DNA from: Orenia metallireducens
GTDB taxonomy: Bacteria > Bacillota > Halanaerobiia > Halobacteroidales > Halobacteroidaceae
Direction of reading: 5' to 3'
Assembly: GCF_001693735.1 (NCBI RefSeq)
Contig: NZ_LWDV01000010.1
Location: 740,552-804,551, forward strand
Length of the DNA stretch: 64,000 nt
Positions within the stretch are counted from its first letter, which is position 1. Each line of letters opens with the position of its first letter. Both the position numbers and the translations under genes were made by a program. Shown in pieces: positions 1 through 8,379 of this stretch. Below the pieces are notes generated by a model. That model had not been told where the DNA came from and made no database searches. It saw nothing but the letters and a program-made list of their open reading frames with translations.

Positions 1-51
1 ACGCCCTAATTGTTTCTCTAATATCTCTAAATCTTTCTGAGTATAAGCCAT
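1..51 (-). CDS. DUF501 family protein, N-terminal fragment
   Basis: Only the first 17 codons lie in the window; the rest runs off the left edge. The visible N-terminus reads MAYTQKDLEILEKQLGR. A good ribosome binding site (AGGAG) sits 7 bases upstream of the ATG. The start resembles DUF501 proteins, which begin with a similar DLxILExQLGR segment and often follow the S1-domain protein and precede an exopolyphosphatase-like gene in Clostridia. That family call is from memory of its N-terminus and gene order; function of the family is unknown. It is separated from the upstream yabR-like gene by a hairpin terminator. Confidence 0.5.
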   Translation of the reverse strand, partial: MAYTQKDLEILEKQLGR

Positions 52-105
52 CAAATCACTCCTTTGATAATTATAATAATCTATTCTTCCCTAGCTAATA
101 TAAAT

Positions 106-132
106 AAACACCCCCAATGATTGAGGGTGTTT
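106..132 (-). terminator. hairpin terminator after yabR-like gene
   Basis: An 8-bp perfect stem (AAACACCC with GGGTGTTT) around an 11-base loop, followed on the minus strand by an AT-rich tract. It lies between the yabR-like gene and the DUF501 gene, about 130 bases after the former. Nothing else is seen between 52 and 261. Confidence 0.6.
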
Positions 133-261
133 AATAACAGTCATGTCAGTAAATTTTATATACAATAAATATATTACTTAAATATATTTATACATTACTA
201 TTATAAATTATAATAATAATTACCCATTATTAAAAATCTACTGATTTATAATAATTTATAT

Positions 262-633
262 TTATCTTATATTACCACTTTTTTTATCTAAGCTACGTCT
301 TAAATCTTGTTGTTTTTCACTACTTTCTTTCAAAAAGTCACTCATCATATCATCAAAAGACTTTTTAGGTGGCTGAGTGAACTTAGTTTTTTTATTAGCT
401 TCAGATAGTTGTTTAATAGATAATCCTATTTTACCATCTTTTCCAATAGAAATTACCTTAACATTAACTTCTTCATTAAGCTTTAAATAATTATTAACAT
501 CTTTAACATAAGCATCAGCTACTTCAGAGATATGAACTAGACCGCTCTCACCTCCATCTAATTCAACAAAAGCTCCAAATTTGGTGATCCCAGTCACTAC
601 CCCTTTTACAATACTTCCAACCTCAATTGACAT
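262..633 (-). CDS. yabR: S1 domain RNA-binding protein, YabR-like
   Basis: Small (123 aa) S1-fold RNA-binding protein of the YabR/general stress protein 13 type. The S1 domain occupies about residues 1-72, with the hallmark stretches VGSIVKGVVTGITKFGAF, GLVHISEVAD and GKIGLSIK; the remaining 50 residues are charged and probably disordered. The start chosen is the ATG at 633: the next upstream ATG (654) overlaps the ribosome binding site GGAGG itself, so it cannot be used efficiently. The gene follows tex and divIC exactly as in Bacillus-type chromosomes. Cellular role is not well defined; it is probably a ribosome- or RNA-associated factor. Confidence 0.9.
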   Translation of the reverse strand: MSIEVGSIVKGVVTGITKFGAFVELDGGESGLVHISEVADAYVKDVNNYLKLNEEVNVKVISIGKDGKIGLSIKQLSEANKKTKFTQPPKKSFDDMMSDFLKESSEKQQDLRRSLDKKSGNIR

Positions 634-725
634 GCTAAAAAAATTCCTCCTCATAAGATTTTATGTGTTTATAAGTATATTAATCCCTTACATTATATCC
701 TATCATCTGTCAAGTGTCAAACAGT

Positions 726-2879
726 TTAAAAGTTCATGGTTAGTGATATTCTTCCTCTCTCAGCATCAACTTCTAAAATCGAAACACTAACAATATCTCC
801 TACTGCTACAACATCTAAAGGGTTTTTAATATACTTATCACTTAATTGGGAAATATGAACTAACCCATCTTGTTTTACACCAATATCAACAAAAGCACCA
901 AAATCTACTACATTACGTACTGTACCTTGCAATACCATGCCCACTTCCAAATCTTCAAACTTAAGAACATCAGTTCTAAAAATAGGTTTAGGCAAATCTT
1001 CTCGTGGGTCACGATCAGGCTTTAATAAAGACGAGATTATATCCTTTAATGTTGGTAAACCAACTTCTAGTTCTTCAACTAATTTATCCAAATCTAAAGA
1101 TTTTATCTTAGCTTGCAAGTTCTTTAATGCTTCCTTCTTTGATAAGTCCTCTAACTGAAAATCCAATTTACGTAATAATTTCTCAGCTATATGATAGGAC
1201 TCTGGGTGTATAGATGTTCGATCTAGAAGATTCTCACCTTCTCTAATCTTTAAAAATCCTGCAGCTTGAGTAAATGTCTTAGGTCCTAAGCGATAAACAT
1301 CTTTTAATTCATCTCTACTTTTAAACTTCCCATTCTCTTCTCTATATTTTATTATATTCTTAGCCACATTAGAATTAATTCCAGAAACATATTCTAATAA
1401 GGCACTAGATGCTGTATTTAAGTCGACTCCTACATAGTTTACAACAGATTCTACTACATCTTTTAGAGATTCTTCCAATTTTGATTCTGTTACATCATGC
1501 TGATACATTCCTACCCCTAAATGCTTAGGAGCAATCTTAACCAATTCTGCTAAAGGATCTTGTAGCCTCCGACCAATAGAGATTGCACCTCTTATCGATA
1601 CATCTAAATGAGGAAATTCCTTAACAGCTAATTTTGAAGCAGAATAAACCGATGCCCCTGCTTCATTAACAATAATATACTTTAATTCCTGTGATAACTC
1701 TCCAATCAGTTCAACAACTAAACTCTCTGTCTCTCGAGAAGCTGTTCCATTTCCAATGGCAATTATATCTATATTATACTCTTTAACCAAAGCATTTAAC
1801 TTCTCTTTTGCTTCATCCCATCTCTTTTGAGGAGGGTGGGGATAGATTGTATCATAAGATATAAAATTACCAAACTCATCTAATACACTTATCTTAGAAC
1901 CTGTTCTAAAGCCAGGATCAATTGCCATTACTCTTACTTTAGATAAAGGTGGCTGTAATAGTAAATTTCTTAAATTCTTTGCAAACACATTGATTGCATG
2001 CTCTTCAGCTAACTCTGTTAGATGGTTTCTTACCTCTCTTTCAATAGCAGGAGCAATCAATCTGTTATAACCATCAATAATAGCTTCTTCTATCTCTTCT
2101 GTAAAGATCGATTCTTGCAAGATAAAGTTCTGCTTTAATTTATCTATAATATTCTCATCAGCAGTAGCCACTTTGACCCTTAAAACATCTTCCTTCTCTC
2201 CACGATTAATAGCTAAAGTACTATGAGGACGAACCTTCTTTATACCTTCTTGATAATCATAATATATTTCATAATCCGTTCTCTCTTCAACCTTGCTTTC
2301 AGAGACTAAACTTCCATATTCAAAGGTTAATTTTCTAGCTGTCTTTCTACTGTATGGATCATCAGCTATGTACTCAGCTATAATATCTCTAACACCTTGC
2401 AATACATCTTCAATACTCTCCAATTCTTTCTCCAAATCTACATACTTTTTAGCTAAATCCTGCACATTGCCAGAAGTTAGCTCTTGTTTTAAGAAAAGAT
2501 CTGCTAAAGGTTCTAGCCCTCTCTCTTTTGCTTTTGTTGCTCTGGTCATTCTCTTTTGCTTATATGGTCGATACAAATCCTCAACCTCTTGTAATTGGGT
2601 GGCTTGTCTAATTTTAATTTCTAACTCTTCAGTTAATTTATCTTGCTTATCAATTGAATTAATAACCTCTTCTTTTCTTCCTTCAAGCCTTCGTAAATAA
2701 TCCAATCTCTCTACTAACTCTCTTAACTGCTCTTCATTTAAACTACCAGTAACCTCTTTTCTATATCTAGCAATAAAGGGGATAGTATTTCCTTCATCAA
2801 ATAAATCAACTGTTCTTTGAACTTGTCCAACCTTTAGATTCAACTCTTTTGCTAATTCCTTCTCTATATTAAACTTCAC
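726..2879 (-). CDS. tex: Tex-like transcription accessory / RNA-binding protein
   Basis: 717 aa, the usual Tex length. Order: helical N-terminal region with helix-turn-helix (about 1-300), an RNase H-fold YqgF domain starting near residue 317 (VMAIDPGFRTGSK), helix-hairpin-helix repeats around 480-560 (NIIKYREENGKFKSRDEL), and a C-terminal S1 domain (about 645-715, GLVHISQLSDKYI). Tex binds nucleic acid and influences transcription; its exact biochemical job is unsettled. The start is GTG at 2879 with a strong AGGAGGG 6 bases upstream. It sits 100 bases after divIC and 92 bases before yabR, so the three may share a transcript. The C-terminal S1 resembles that of the adjacent yabR product, an internal similarity between neighbours. 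Confidence 0.93.
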   Translation of the reverse strand: MKFNIEKELAKELNLKVGQVQRTVDLFDEGNTIPFIARYRKEVTGSLNEEQLRELVERLDYLRRLEGRKEEVINSIDKQDKLTEELEIKIRQATQLQEVEDLYRPYKQKRMTRATKAKERGLEPLADLFLKQELTSGNVQDLAKKYVDLEKELESIEDVLQGVRDIIAEYIADDPYSRKTARKLTFEYGSLVSESKVEERTDYEIYYDYQEGIKKVRPHSTLAINRGEKEDVLRVKVATADENIIDKLKQNFILQESIFTEEIEEAIIDGYNRLIAPAIEREVRNHLTELAEEHAINVFAKNLRNLLLQPPLSKVRVMAIDPGFRTGSKISVLDEFGNFISYDTIYPHPPQKRWDEAKEKLNALVKEYNIDIIAIGNGTASRETESLVVELIGELSQELKYIIVNEAGASVYSASKLAVKEFPHLDVSIRGAISIGRRLQDPLAELVKIAPKHLGVGMYQHDVTESKLEESLKDVVESVVNYVGVDLNTASSALLEYVSGINSNVAKNIIKYREENGKFKSRDELKDVYRLGPKTFTQAAGFLKIREGENLLDRTSIHPESYHIAEKLLRKLDFQLEDLSKKEALKNLQAKIKSLDLDKLVEELEVGLPTLKDIISSLLKPDRDPREDLPKPIFRTDVLKFEDLEVGMVLQGTVRNVVDFGAFVDIGVKQDGLVHISQLSDKYIKNPLDVVAVGDIVSVSILEVDAERGRISLTMNF

Positions 2880-2979
2880 TTAACTCCCTCCTGTCATAAT
2901 TAAGATTGAAGTTGAGTTTAAGTATAATAGCTATACCTTTAGTTAAAATTCCACCTTAAACTTAAACTCAATATTAAAT

Positions 2980-3300
2980 CTATTCATCTACAATTATATA
3001 AAGAATTTCTCCTTTTCTAACTAAACCCAACTCTTCTCTGGCAATTTTTTCAATAAAATCTTTAGAGTTAATATGCTTTATTTGATTCTCTAGCTCCTCT
3101 TTACTTGTCTTTAATTGACTAATCTCATCTTTTAAGGCTAAAACCTTAGCCTCCATTATCTTCTTCTCTTGATTTCCTTGATAAAAATTATAGAGGATAG
3201 CAAAGAAACAGAACAAGACTACAATCAATACTAAACGTCTTAGTTTAATCGTTTTAGAAGGACTCTTACTCTTCTTCCTTCTTATATTATACTTTTCCAT
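2980..3300 (-). CDS. divIC: DivIC/FtsB-type septum formation initiator
   Basis: 106-aa bitopic cell division protein. The N-terminus is very basic (RRKKSKSPSKTIKLRR), then one membrane helix (about residues 26-43, VLIVVLFCFFAILYNF), then a coiled coil (about 48-85, KIMEAKVLALKDEISQLK) and a C-terminal segment with the family-typical AREELGLVRKGE motif. DivIC/FtsB-type proteins scaffold FtsL and FtsQ/DivIB at the division septum and, in spore formers, at the polar septum. Position between yabQ and tex matches the Bacillus divIC locus. An AAGGTGGG ribosome site lies about 12 bases before ATG. Confidence 0.9.
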   Translation of the reverse strand: MEKYNIRRKKSKSPSKTIKLRRLVLIVVLFCFFAILYNFYQGNQEKKIMEAKVLALKDEISQLKTSKEELENQIKHINSKDFIEKIAREELGLVRKGEILYIIVDE

Positions 3301-3374
3301 AATTAATTAAATCCCACCTTATTAATGCTGAATATAGTATTAACTTTTTCTCCATAACTGATATCATTCCTGCA

Positions 3375-3791
3375 TCACTTCTCAAATCTTATTTTTATCC
3401 AATTCCGCATTCTTATAATTATTTTCTTAATGTTATTATAGATTGATAGAGTAAAATCCTTAATTTTGCAGAAAATAAAATAGATAAATTCAATAAATTT
3501 TGCAAATACTAGAATAATATAATAACTAAATAGCCAATAATAAATTATTTGTCCTAGAATAACACCCAAAAAGACATATATTCTTATTACACCTCCATTA
3601 CTATAAACTAAAGCTATAAAAATGATTATAGTAACTATAATTGCAAATAATAAATCAAATACATCAGTAGTAAACTTTTTAGGATTAGTCTGCCACCTTA
3701 AGACTCGATAAAAATCAAATATAACTCCTACCAAAATTCCAATAATTACCATATTTAAGAATGTAAAGAATTGCAACCTCAAAGAAACCAT
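3375..3791 (-). CDS. yabQ: Sporulation protein YabQ
   Basis: 138-aa membrane protein with about four hydrophobic helices (residues 6-25, 44-62, 68-86, 88-108) and a basic C-terminal tail. In B. subtilis YabQ localises to the forespore membrane and is needed for spore cortex formation. Start at ATG 3791 is set by a strong AGGAGGTGAT just upstream. It lies between yabP and divIC, the conserved order. Assignment rests mainly on topology, length and synteny because the sequence itself is poorly conserved. Confidence 0.85.
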   Translation of the reverse strand: MVSLRLQFFTFLNMVIIGILVGVIFDFYRVLRWQTNPKKFTTDVFDLLFAIIVTIIIFIALVYSNGGVIRIYVFLGVILGQIIYYWLFSYYIILVFAKFIEFIYFIFCKIKDFTLSIYNNIKKIIIRMRNWIKIRFEK

Positions 3792-3829
3792 CCTATCACC
3801 TCCTAATCTCGACTCAAAGAGATAAATAA

Positions 3830-4093
3830 TTATTTAAATAATCGTTTGATAAAGTTTTCTGCCTTTCCTTCTTGATCATATCTTAATTCCGTTACATATC
3901 CAGTTACAATCAATTGTGAATTCTCTAAATCCAGATGCTTTACATGTAGATTCTCCCCTAAAATTGCTAAATTACCTAAGTTACTCTCTAATGTAATCTC
4001 ATCTTCAGTGAAATTAATAACCTCAGTCACACCTGTCAATTCTAATTGCTCTCTATTTGATAAGGTTAGCTTCTGTTCTTTATTATCTACCAT
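3830..4093 (-). CDS. yabP: Sporulation protein YabP
   Basis: 87-aa YabP/YqfC-family protein. The pattern NREQLELTGVTEVINFTEDEITLES then LGNLAILGENLHVKHLDLENS and a final gyxxxLxY-like segment is typical; the family is beta-rich and soluble. YabP is required for cortex formation in B. subtilis and is co-transcribed with yabQ. An AGGAGGAGA site precedes ATG 4093. In Bacillus, yabO (an S4 RNA-binding protein) and mazG lie directly upstream; here an accessory block of about 15 kb separates yabP from mazG and no S4-domain gene is found. Confidence 0.88.
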   Translation of the reverse strand: MVDNKEQKLTLSNREQLELTGVTEVINFTEDEITLESNLGNLAILGENLHVKHLDLENSQLIVTGYVTELRYDQEGKAENFIKRLFK

Positions 4094-4198
4094 TTGATCT
4101 CCTCCTTAATCATATTAATTCAGTAGACTCTACTTGAATCTAATTAATATTTATGAAATAGCAAATCAATCTATTCATTAACTTAAGCTACCAAAAAT

Positions 4199-4229
4199 AA
4201 AAGCTTTCAGTTAAAAACTGAAAGCTTTT
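4199..4229 (-). terminator. terminator of the 61-aa gene
   Basis: A 12-bp perfect stem (AAAAGCTTTCAG with CTGAAAGCTTTT) and 7-base loop, overlapping the stop codon of the gene at 4228-4413. Confidence 0.7.
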
Positions 4230-4413
4230 AAAAAGGATAATAGTCATCATTCCAAGGGAGATCATATTTATATTTTTCTGTAATACTCTCTAGAGCAGCT
4301 TTCTGAACTTTAGAAGTAGAATCAAAATCATTCTGCTGTGTAATCCAATTATCCAATTCTTCATCATATCTACAGTCAATAAATTGATCAAACTCACCTT
4401 TTCTACTTCTCAT
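4228..4413 (-). CDS. Small hypothetical protein, 61 aa
   Basis: An acidic, aromatic-rich peptide with no membrane segment or signal peptide; not recognised. The middle (DNWITQQNDFDSTSKVQ) looks helical and the end (YDLPWNDDYYPF) is rich in Tyr, Trp and Asp. A plausible ribosome site (AAGGGGTGAC) precedes ATG 4413 and a dedicated terminator overlaps the stop codon, which argues that the gene is real and transcribed on its own. It lies between malK and yabP, at the edge of the accessory sugar block. Confidence 0.6.
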   Translation of the reverse strand: MRSRKGEFDQFIDCRYDEELDNWITQQNDFDSTSKVQKAALESITEKYKYDLPWNDDYYPF

Positions 4414-4675
4414 AAAGTCACCCCTTAATAAATTTAATAGATAATAGTTCTAACCAATATATATTAACTATTATTATTCTATCTAAATATTAAAAATTTT
4501 AATCTAATAAATTAAAAATTTAATATTTATGTGAATCTAAAGATCTACTGATATGATACTCCTATTGTAATAATTAAATTTTTATTATATAAATATTAAA
4601 GGTTAATAGAGATATTGAAATACTTTAATAATGAGTAAATAGCAAATTTATCTTCCTATTACTTATTATATAAAA

Positions 4676-4703
4676 AATCGCAGGAGAGGATTCTCCTACG
4701 ATT
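4676..4703 (-). terminator. terminator of lacI-malK
   Basis: Near-perfect 12-bp stem (AATCG, one mismatch, AGGAGA) with a 4-base loop, followed on the minus strand by TTTTTT. It lies 18 bases after the malK stop codon. The 260 bases between it and the 61-aa gene hold nothing recognisable. Confidence 0.85.
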
Positions 4704-4721
4704 AATCTAACTATATTCAAA

Positions 4722-5834
4722 TTAAATAATTGCTTCTTCAGTTTCAGCATCAAAGATATGCATCTTTTGAAGGTCAAATCCAATCTTTATTACATCTCCA
4801 ACTTTAGCTTCACTTTGAGGATCTACAATAGCTACGATAGTTCTATCTCCAATACTAAGATGTAAGTGAGTTTCAGAACCCATTGGCTCAATAACTTCCA
4901 CTGTAGCTTCTACAGTATCTACATTTTCATTAGCTTCTGTAATTGCAGGGTCCATAATATCTTCTGGACGAATTCCAAATACAACCTCTTTACCAACATA
5001 AGTCTGTAATTCTTTCATAGCTTGAGACATATTATCAGGAATAGTTAATTCAAATCCTTTTCCTGTTAACACTAACTCATCACCTTTTGCTTCAATCTTA
5101 GCATCTAAAAAGTTCATCGCAGGGCTACCAATAAATCCTGCTACAAACATATTATTTGGTTGGTTATAAAGAGTAATTGGATCATCAATTTGCTGAATAA
5201 CCCCATCTTTCATTACAACGATACGATCTGCCAAAGTCATCGCTTCAACCTGATCATGAGTTACATAAATAGTAGTTGTTTGTAATCTTTCATGTAACTT
5301 ACTTAACTCAGCTCTCATCTGTACTCTTAGTTTAGCATCCAAGTTGGATAATGGCTCATCCATTAAGAATACTTTTGGTTCACGTACGATAGCACGCCCC
5401 ATAGCAACACGTTGACGTTGCCCACCAGATAATTCTTTAGGTTTTCTGTCTAATAAAGATTCAATTCCTAATACTTTTGCAGCTTCCTTAACTCTTCTAT
5501 CAATCTCTTCACTATCAAACTTTCTTAATTTAAGTCCAAATGCCATGTTATCATATACATTCATATGTGGATACAACGCATAATTTTGAAATACCATTGC
5601 AATATCTCTATCTTTTGGAGCAACATCATTTACTAAAGTATCCCCAATATAAAGCTCTCCACCAGATATCTCTTCTAGACCAGCAATCATTCTCAAAGTT
5701 GTTGACTTAGCACATCCAGATGGTCCAACAAACACCATAAATTCTTTGTCTTGAATCTCAATATTTGCATCGTAAACAGCTTGAAATCCATTTGGATAAA
5801 TCTTATCAATATTCTTTAAAGTTACCTTAGCCAT
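4722..5834 (-). CDS. malK: Sugar ABC transporter ATPase, MalK/MsmX/UgpC type
   Basis: 370-aa ATPase subunit energising CUT1-family sugar importers. Visible motifs: Walker A at 37-45 (GPSGCAKST), Q-loop near 83, signature LSGGQ at 135-139, Walker B VFLMDE at 155-160, D-loop SNLD, H-loop His 193, then a C-terminal TOBE/regulatory domain (about 235-365). The second glycine of Walker A is alanine, a variant I believe occurs in several clostridial MalK proteins. It is 33 bases behind a lacI gene and shares its terminator, so the two form an operon autoregulated through the operators at 6881 and 6914. As the only ATPase in the window it probably serves the MalEFG system at 10-13 kb, and possibly other importers. 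Confidence 0.93.
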   Translation of the reverse strand: MAKVTLKNIDKIYPNGFQAVYDANIEIQDKEFMVFVGPSGCAKSTTLRMIAGLEEISGGELYIGDTLVNDVAPKDRDIAMVFQNYALYPHMNVYDNMAFGLKLRKFDSEEIDRRVKEAAKVLGIESLLDRKPKELSGGQRQRVAMGRAIVREPKVFLMDEPLSNLDAKLRVQMRAELSKLHERLQTTTIYVTHDQVEAMTLADRIVVMKDGVIQQIDDPITLYNQPNNMFVAGFIGSPAMNFLDAKIEAKGDELVLTGKGFELTIPDNMSQAMKELQTYVGKEVVFGIRPEDIMDPAITEANENVDTVEATVEVIEPMGSETHLHLSIGDRTIVAIVDPQSEAKVGDVIKIGFDLQKMHIFDAETEEAII

Positions 5835-5867
5835 TTAAAATTCCTCCTTGTAGTTTGTAATATATAT

Positions 5868-6860
5868 TTAAGTAGACTTTCTAACAATTAATTTACTTGT
5901 TAATATCTCTATATTTTCTTTAATATCTTCATCTTCAATCAAAGAAAATAATTTCTTAGCTGAATTAGCACCAAGTTCATACATTGGTTGTGCCACAGTA
6001 GTTAGTGATGGTTCAATTATAGAAGTTACAATAGTATCTTCAAAACCTACCACAGCTATCTCCTCAGGGATTAGATATCCTCCCATTTTAATTGCATCAA
6101 TTACTCCTACAGCAATTAAATCATTGGCTGCAAAAATAGCAGTTGGTGGCTCTTCTAAGTCCAATAATTCTAAAAATCCTTGATAACCACACTCTCTACT
6201 CCAATCTTTATTAACAATTAACTTAGGGTCATAATCTAGACTATACTCTTTAAGGGCTTGACGATATCCTTGCAAACGATTTTGTGATACCAAATTATCT
6301 TTAGGACCATTTATTAAAGCAATTCTTTTATGCCCCTTCTCCAATAAATGCTTGGTAGCTTCAAAAGCACCTGTATTATTATCAATGATTACCGAAGGCA
6401 GCATAACTTCCTCTACCAATCGATTAGCCAATACAATGGGATAACCTGATAATCCTAAGTTAATAATCTTATTATTTGCTAGACCATCACCTAAAAAGAT
6501 AATACCTGCTATCTTATTTCCTTGTAACCACTCTATGTAAGCAGCTTCTCTCTCTTCATCACCATCAGTATTACAGACTATAACTTGATAATCATTCTTA
6601 GTAGCAACATCCTGAATGGCACGAGTTACCTCAGAATAAAATAAACTCGAAATATCAGGTAAGATTAAACCTATCATATTACTCTCTTGTCTAGCCAAAT
6701 TACGGGCCAATAAATTAGGCTGATAATTATATCTTTTAGCAACATCCAATATCTTCTTCTTTGTTTCTTCTCCTACCCCTGGTTTATTATTAATAGCACG
6801 GGAAACAGTAGATTCTGATACACCAAGTATTGATGCAATATCTTTCATAGTAATACTCAT
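5868..6860 (-). CDS. LacI-family transcriptional regulator (malK operon)
   Basis: 330-aa repressor: N-terminal LacI helix-turn-helix (about 4-50, MKDIASILGVSESTVSRAIN) with the hinge YQPNLLARNLA, then a periplasmic-binding-protein-like ligand domain (about 58-328). The start chosen is ATG 6860; the GTG at 6869 overlaps the GAGGTGGG ribosome site. Two palindromes of the CGCAAGCGCTTGCG type lie 20 and 53 bases upstream, over and downstream of an extended -10 promoter, so the protein most likely represses its own gene and malK. The effector is not known; context suggests an alpha-glucoside or its phosphate or a phosphorylated HPr-type cofactor, but a CcpA role is not supported by the sequence alone. 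Confidence 0.9.
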   Translation of the reverse strand: MSITMKDIASILGVSESTVSRAINNKPGVGEETKKKILDVAKRYNYQPNLLARNLARQESNMIGLILPDISSLFYSEVTRAIQDVATKNDYQVIVCNTDGDEEREAAYIEWLQGNKIAGIIFLGDGLANNKIINLGLSGYPIVLANRLVEEVMLPSVIIDNNTGAFEATKHLLEKGHKRIALINGPKDNLVSQNRLQGYRQALKEYSLDYDPKLIVNKDWSRECGYQGFLELLDLEEPPTAIFAANDLIAVGVIDAIKMGGYLIPEEIAVVGFEDTIVTSIIEPSLTTVAQPMYELGANSAKKLFSLIEDEDIKENIEILTSKLIVRKST

Positions 6861-6880
6861 AATACCCACCTCATAGATTA

Positions 6881-6894
6881 CGCAAGCGCTTGAG
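6881..6894. promoter_or_regulatory. LacI-type operator O1 of lacI-malK
   Basis: CGCAAGCGCTTGAG, a LacI-family palindrome around a central GCGC with one mismatched pair. It is downstream of the predicted start of transcription for the lacI-malK transcript. Confidence 0.75.
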
Positions 6895-6913
6895 CAAACT
6901 CCAAAAATAATTT

Positions 6914-6927
6914 CGCAACCGCTTGCG
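6914..6927. promoter_or_regulatory. LacI-type operator O2 of lacI-malK
   Basis: CGCAACCGCTTGCG, second copy of the palindrome, centred 33 bp (about three helical turns) from O1 and covering the expected +1. Confidence 0.75.
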
Positions 6928-6932
6928 TAATA

Positions 6933-6941
6933 ATTATAACA
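6933..6941 (-). promoter_or_regulatory. extended -10 promoter of lacI-malK
   Basis: On the minus strand the string TGTTATAAT is a perfect extended -10 (TGnTATAAT). No good -35 is visible. Start of transcription would fall inside operator O2. Confidence 0.55.
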
Positions 6942-6981
6942 AAAAGAACCTACTACTCCTATTGCAGGTGTAACAAGTTCT
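6942..6981 (-). terminator. possible terminator after second lacI
   Basis: Interrupted hairpin (AAGAAC with GTTCTT outside, TACTCCT with AGGTGTA inside) followed by TTTTT on the minus strand. It is about 185 bases after the stop of the lacI gene at 7167 and directly abuts the promoter of the next lacI gene. Between 6982 and 7166 nothing else is seen. Confidence 0.45.
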
Positions 6982-7166
6982 TATATTCTTATGATCTTAT
7001 ACTTATTATTTGCTTGTTTTACTTATTTTAGTTCATTATAACATATTTTTTTTTGAGTGACAAGGATTTATTTTATAATATACCAATTAATCAGACTAAG
7101 TAGATTCACCAATAAAACACAGATTATATTTAATTATATGCTATCAATCTATAATTATTACTTTAT

Positions 7167-8153
7167 TTAGCAAGATTTCCTTATAACTAACTCGGGCTCT
7201 ATAACCCTATGAGTTAATTCTTTTTTATCAGATGAGATTTCACCTATTAAAATATCTATGCCCATTTTACCCATTTTAGTCATTGGCTGACTAATAGTAG
7301 TTAAATTCAAATATTTGGCTAACTCTATATCATCATAACCTATTAAAGCAAAATCCTCTGGAACTTTTAGACCAGCATCCTCTATAGCTTTAAGTGCACC
7401 AATAGCTTGATTATCAGAGGCAGCAAATATAGCTGTAGGTATTTCATCACTGTTTAGTTCTAGTATTTCTTTCATCAAATTATATCCCGATTCCATATTA
7501 AAATCACCAGTCTTTAATAAGTTATGATCAAATTTTAATCCTGCTTCCTTAAAAGCTAGTTCTACTCCTTTTAATCTTTTAAAACCATGAATACTACCTA
7601 AAGGACCATCTAAAAATGCAATCTTTCTATGACCTAAATCTAATAAATATTCTATAGCTTTTTTACTTCCTGCAATATCATCAACTGCAATGGAACTAAC
7701 CTCTTCTCTAAAATCATCTACCAGTACTAAAGGTAGTTTAGCATCTTGAAATTTAGCTACCTCTTCCTCAGTCATATCTAAGGTAATACCTAAAACACCA
7801 TCAACTCTTTGAGCATCTATAACACTCTCAATATACTTCTCTTTGTACTTCTTATCTACTTTAAAAAGTACTAAATCCATATTATGAAAATCAAGTGCTT
7901 TTTGTACACCTTGCAAAACCTCCACAAAAAAGTGACCAACAAAATTAGGAACCATAATCCCAATAGAATTTGTCTTTTGTAATGCTAATCCTCTTGCCAT
8001 AGCATTTGGTCGATAATTTAATTCTTCCATTACCTTTAAGACCTTTTGTCTAGTCTTATCACTTACATTATCGCTAGCATTTAGTACTCTTGAAACAGTT
8101 CCAACACCTACCCCTGCAACTTTAGCAACATCATATATAGTAACTTTAGACAT
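7167..8153 (-). CDS. LacI-family transcriptional regulator (mal operon)
   Basis: 328-aa LacI/GalR-type repressor. Helix-turn-helix at about 4-50 (TIYDVAKVAGVGVGTVSRVLN), hinge NYRPNAMARGLA, then a sugar-binding-protein-like domain with the C-terminal LVIRKS ending typical of the family. ATG 8153 has a GAGGGG site 6 bases upstream. It follows the glucosidase gene after a 225-base gap that contains a strong terminator, so it may have its own promoter. Being the nearest regulator to malE-malF-malG-glucosidase, it is the best candidate to bind the two TTGGAA..TTCCAA operators at 13341 and 13438, but either LacI could. Confidence 0.9.
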   Translation of the reverse strand: MSKVTIYDVAKVAGVGVGTVSRVLNASDNVSDKTRQKVLKVMEELNYRPNAMARGLALQKTNSIGIMVPNFVGHFFVEVLQGVQKALDFHNMDLVLFKVDKKYKEKYIESVIDAQRVDGVLGITLDMTEEEVAKFQDAKLPLVLVDDFREEVSSIAVDDIAGSKKAIEYLLDLGHRKIAFLDGPLGSIHGFKRLKGVELAFKEAGLKFDHNLLKTGDFNMESGYNLMKEILELNSDEIPTAIFAASDNQAIGALKAIEDAGLKVPEDFALIGYDDIELAKYLNLTTISQPMTKMGKMGIDILIGEISSDKKELTHRVIEPELVIRKSC

Positions 8154-8275
8154 CTTTAACCCCTCACTAAAATAATATTATTAATTCTTCTATTTATCAT
8201 ATATCAATTTTTATTAATTTACAACTACATCATTAACTTTACAGAAGAACATTGATTCTAATATTTATCTCTAAA

Positions 8276-8317
8276 AATAAGTTAATAGTTCCATATATAT
8301 GGAACTATTAACTTATT
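8276..8317. terminator. strong palindromic terminator after glucosidase
   Basis: 42-base perfect palindrome centred in ATATAT, giving an 18-20 bp stem, followed by ATTTTTAG on the minus strand. It ends the malEFG-glucosidase transcript. Confidence 0.85.
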
Positions 8318-8379
8318 AAATATCATACTTCTTTAAATATTAAAAATCTAAATTAATTTTTATACAACTATTATACTAA

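Noticed and set aside
6881-6927. Operators considered as CcpA cre sites
   Set aside because: They match LacI-type palindromes in general and sit beside their own lacI gene; CcpA identity cannot be claimed from sequence.
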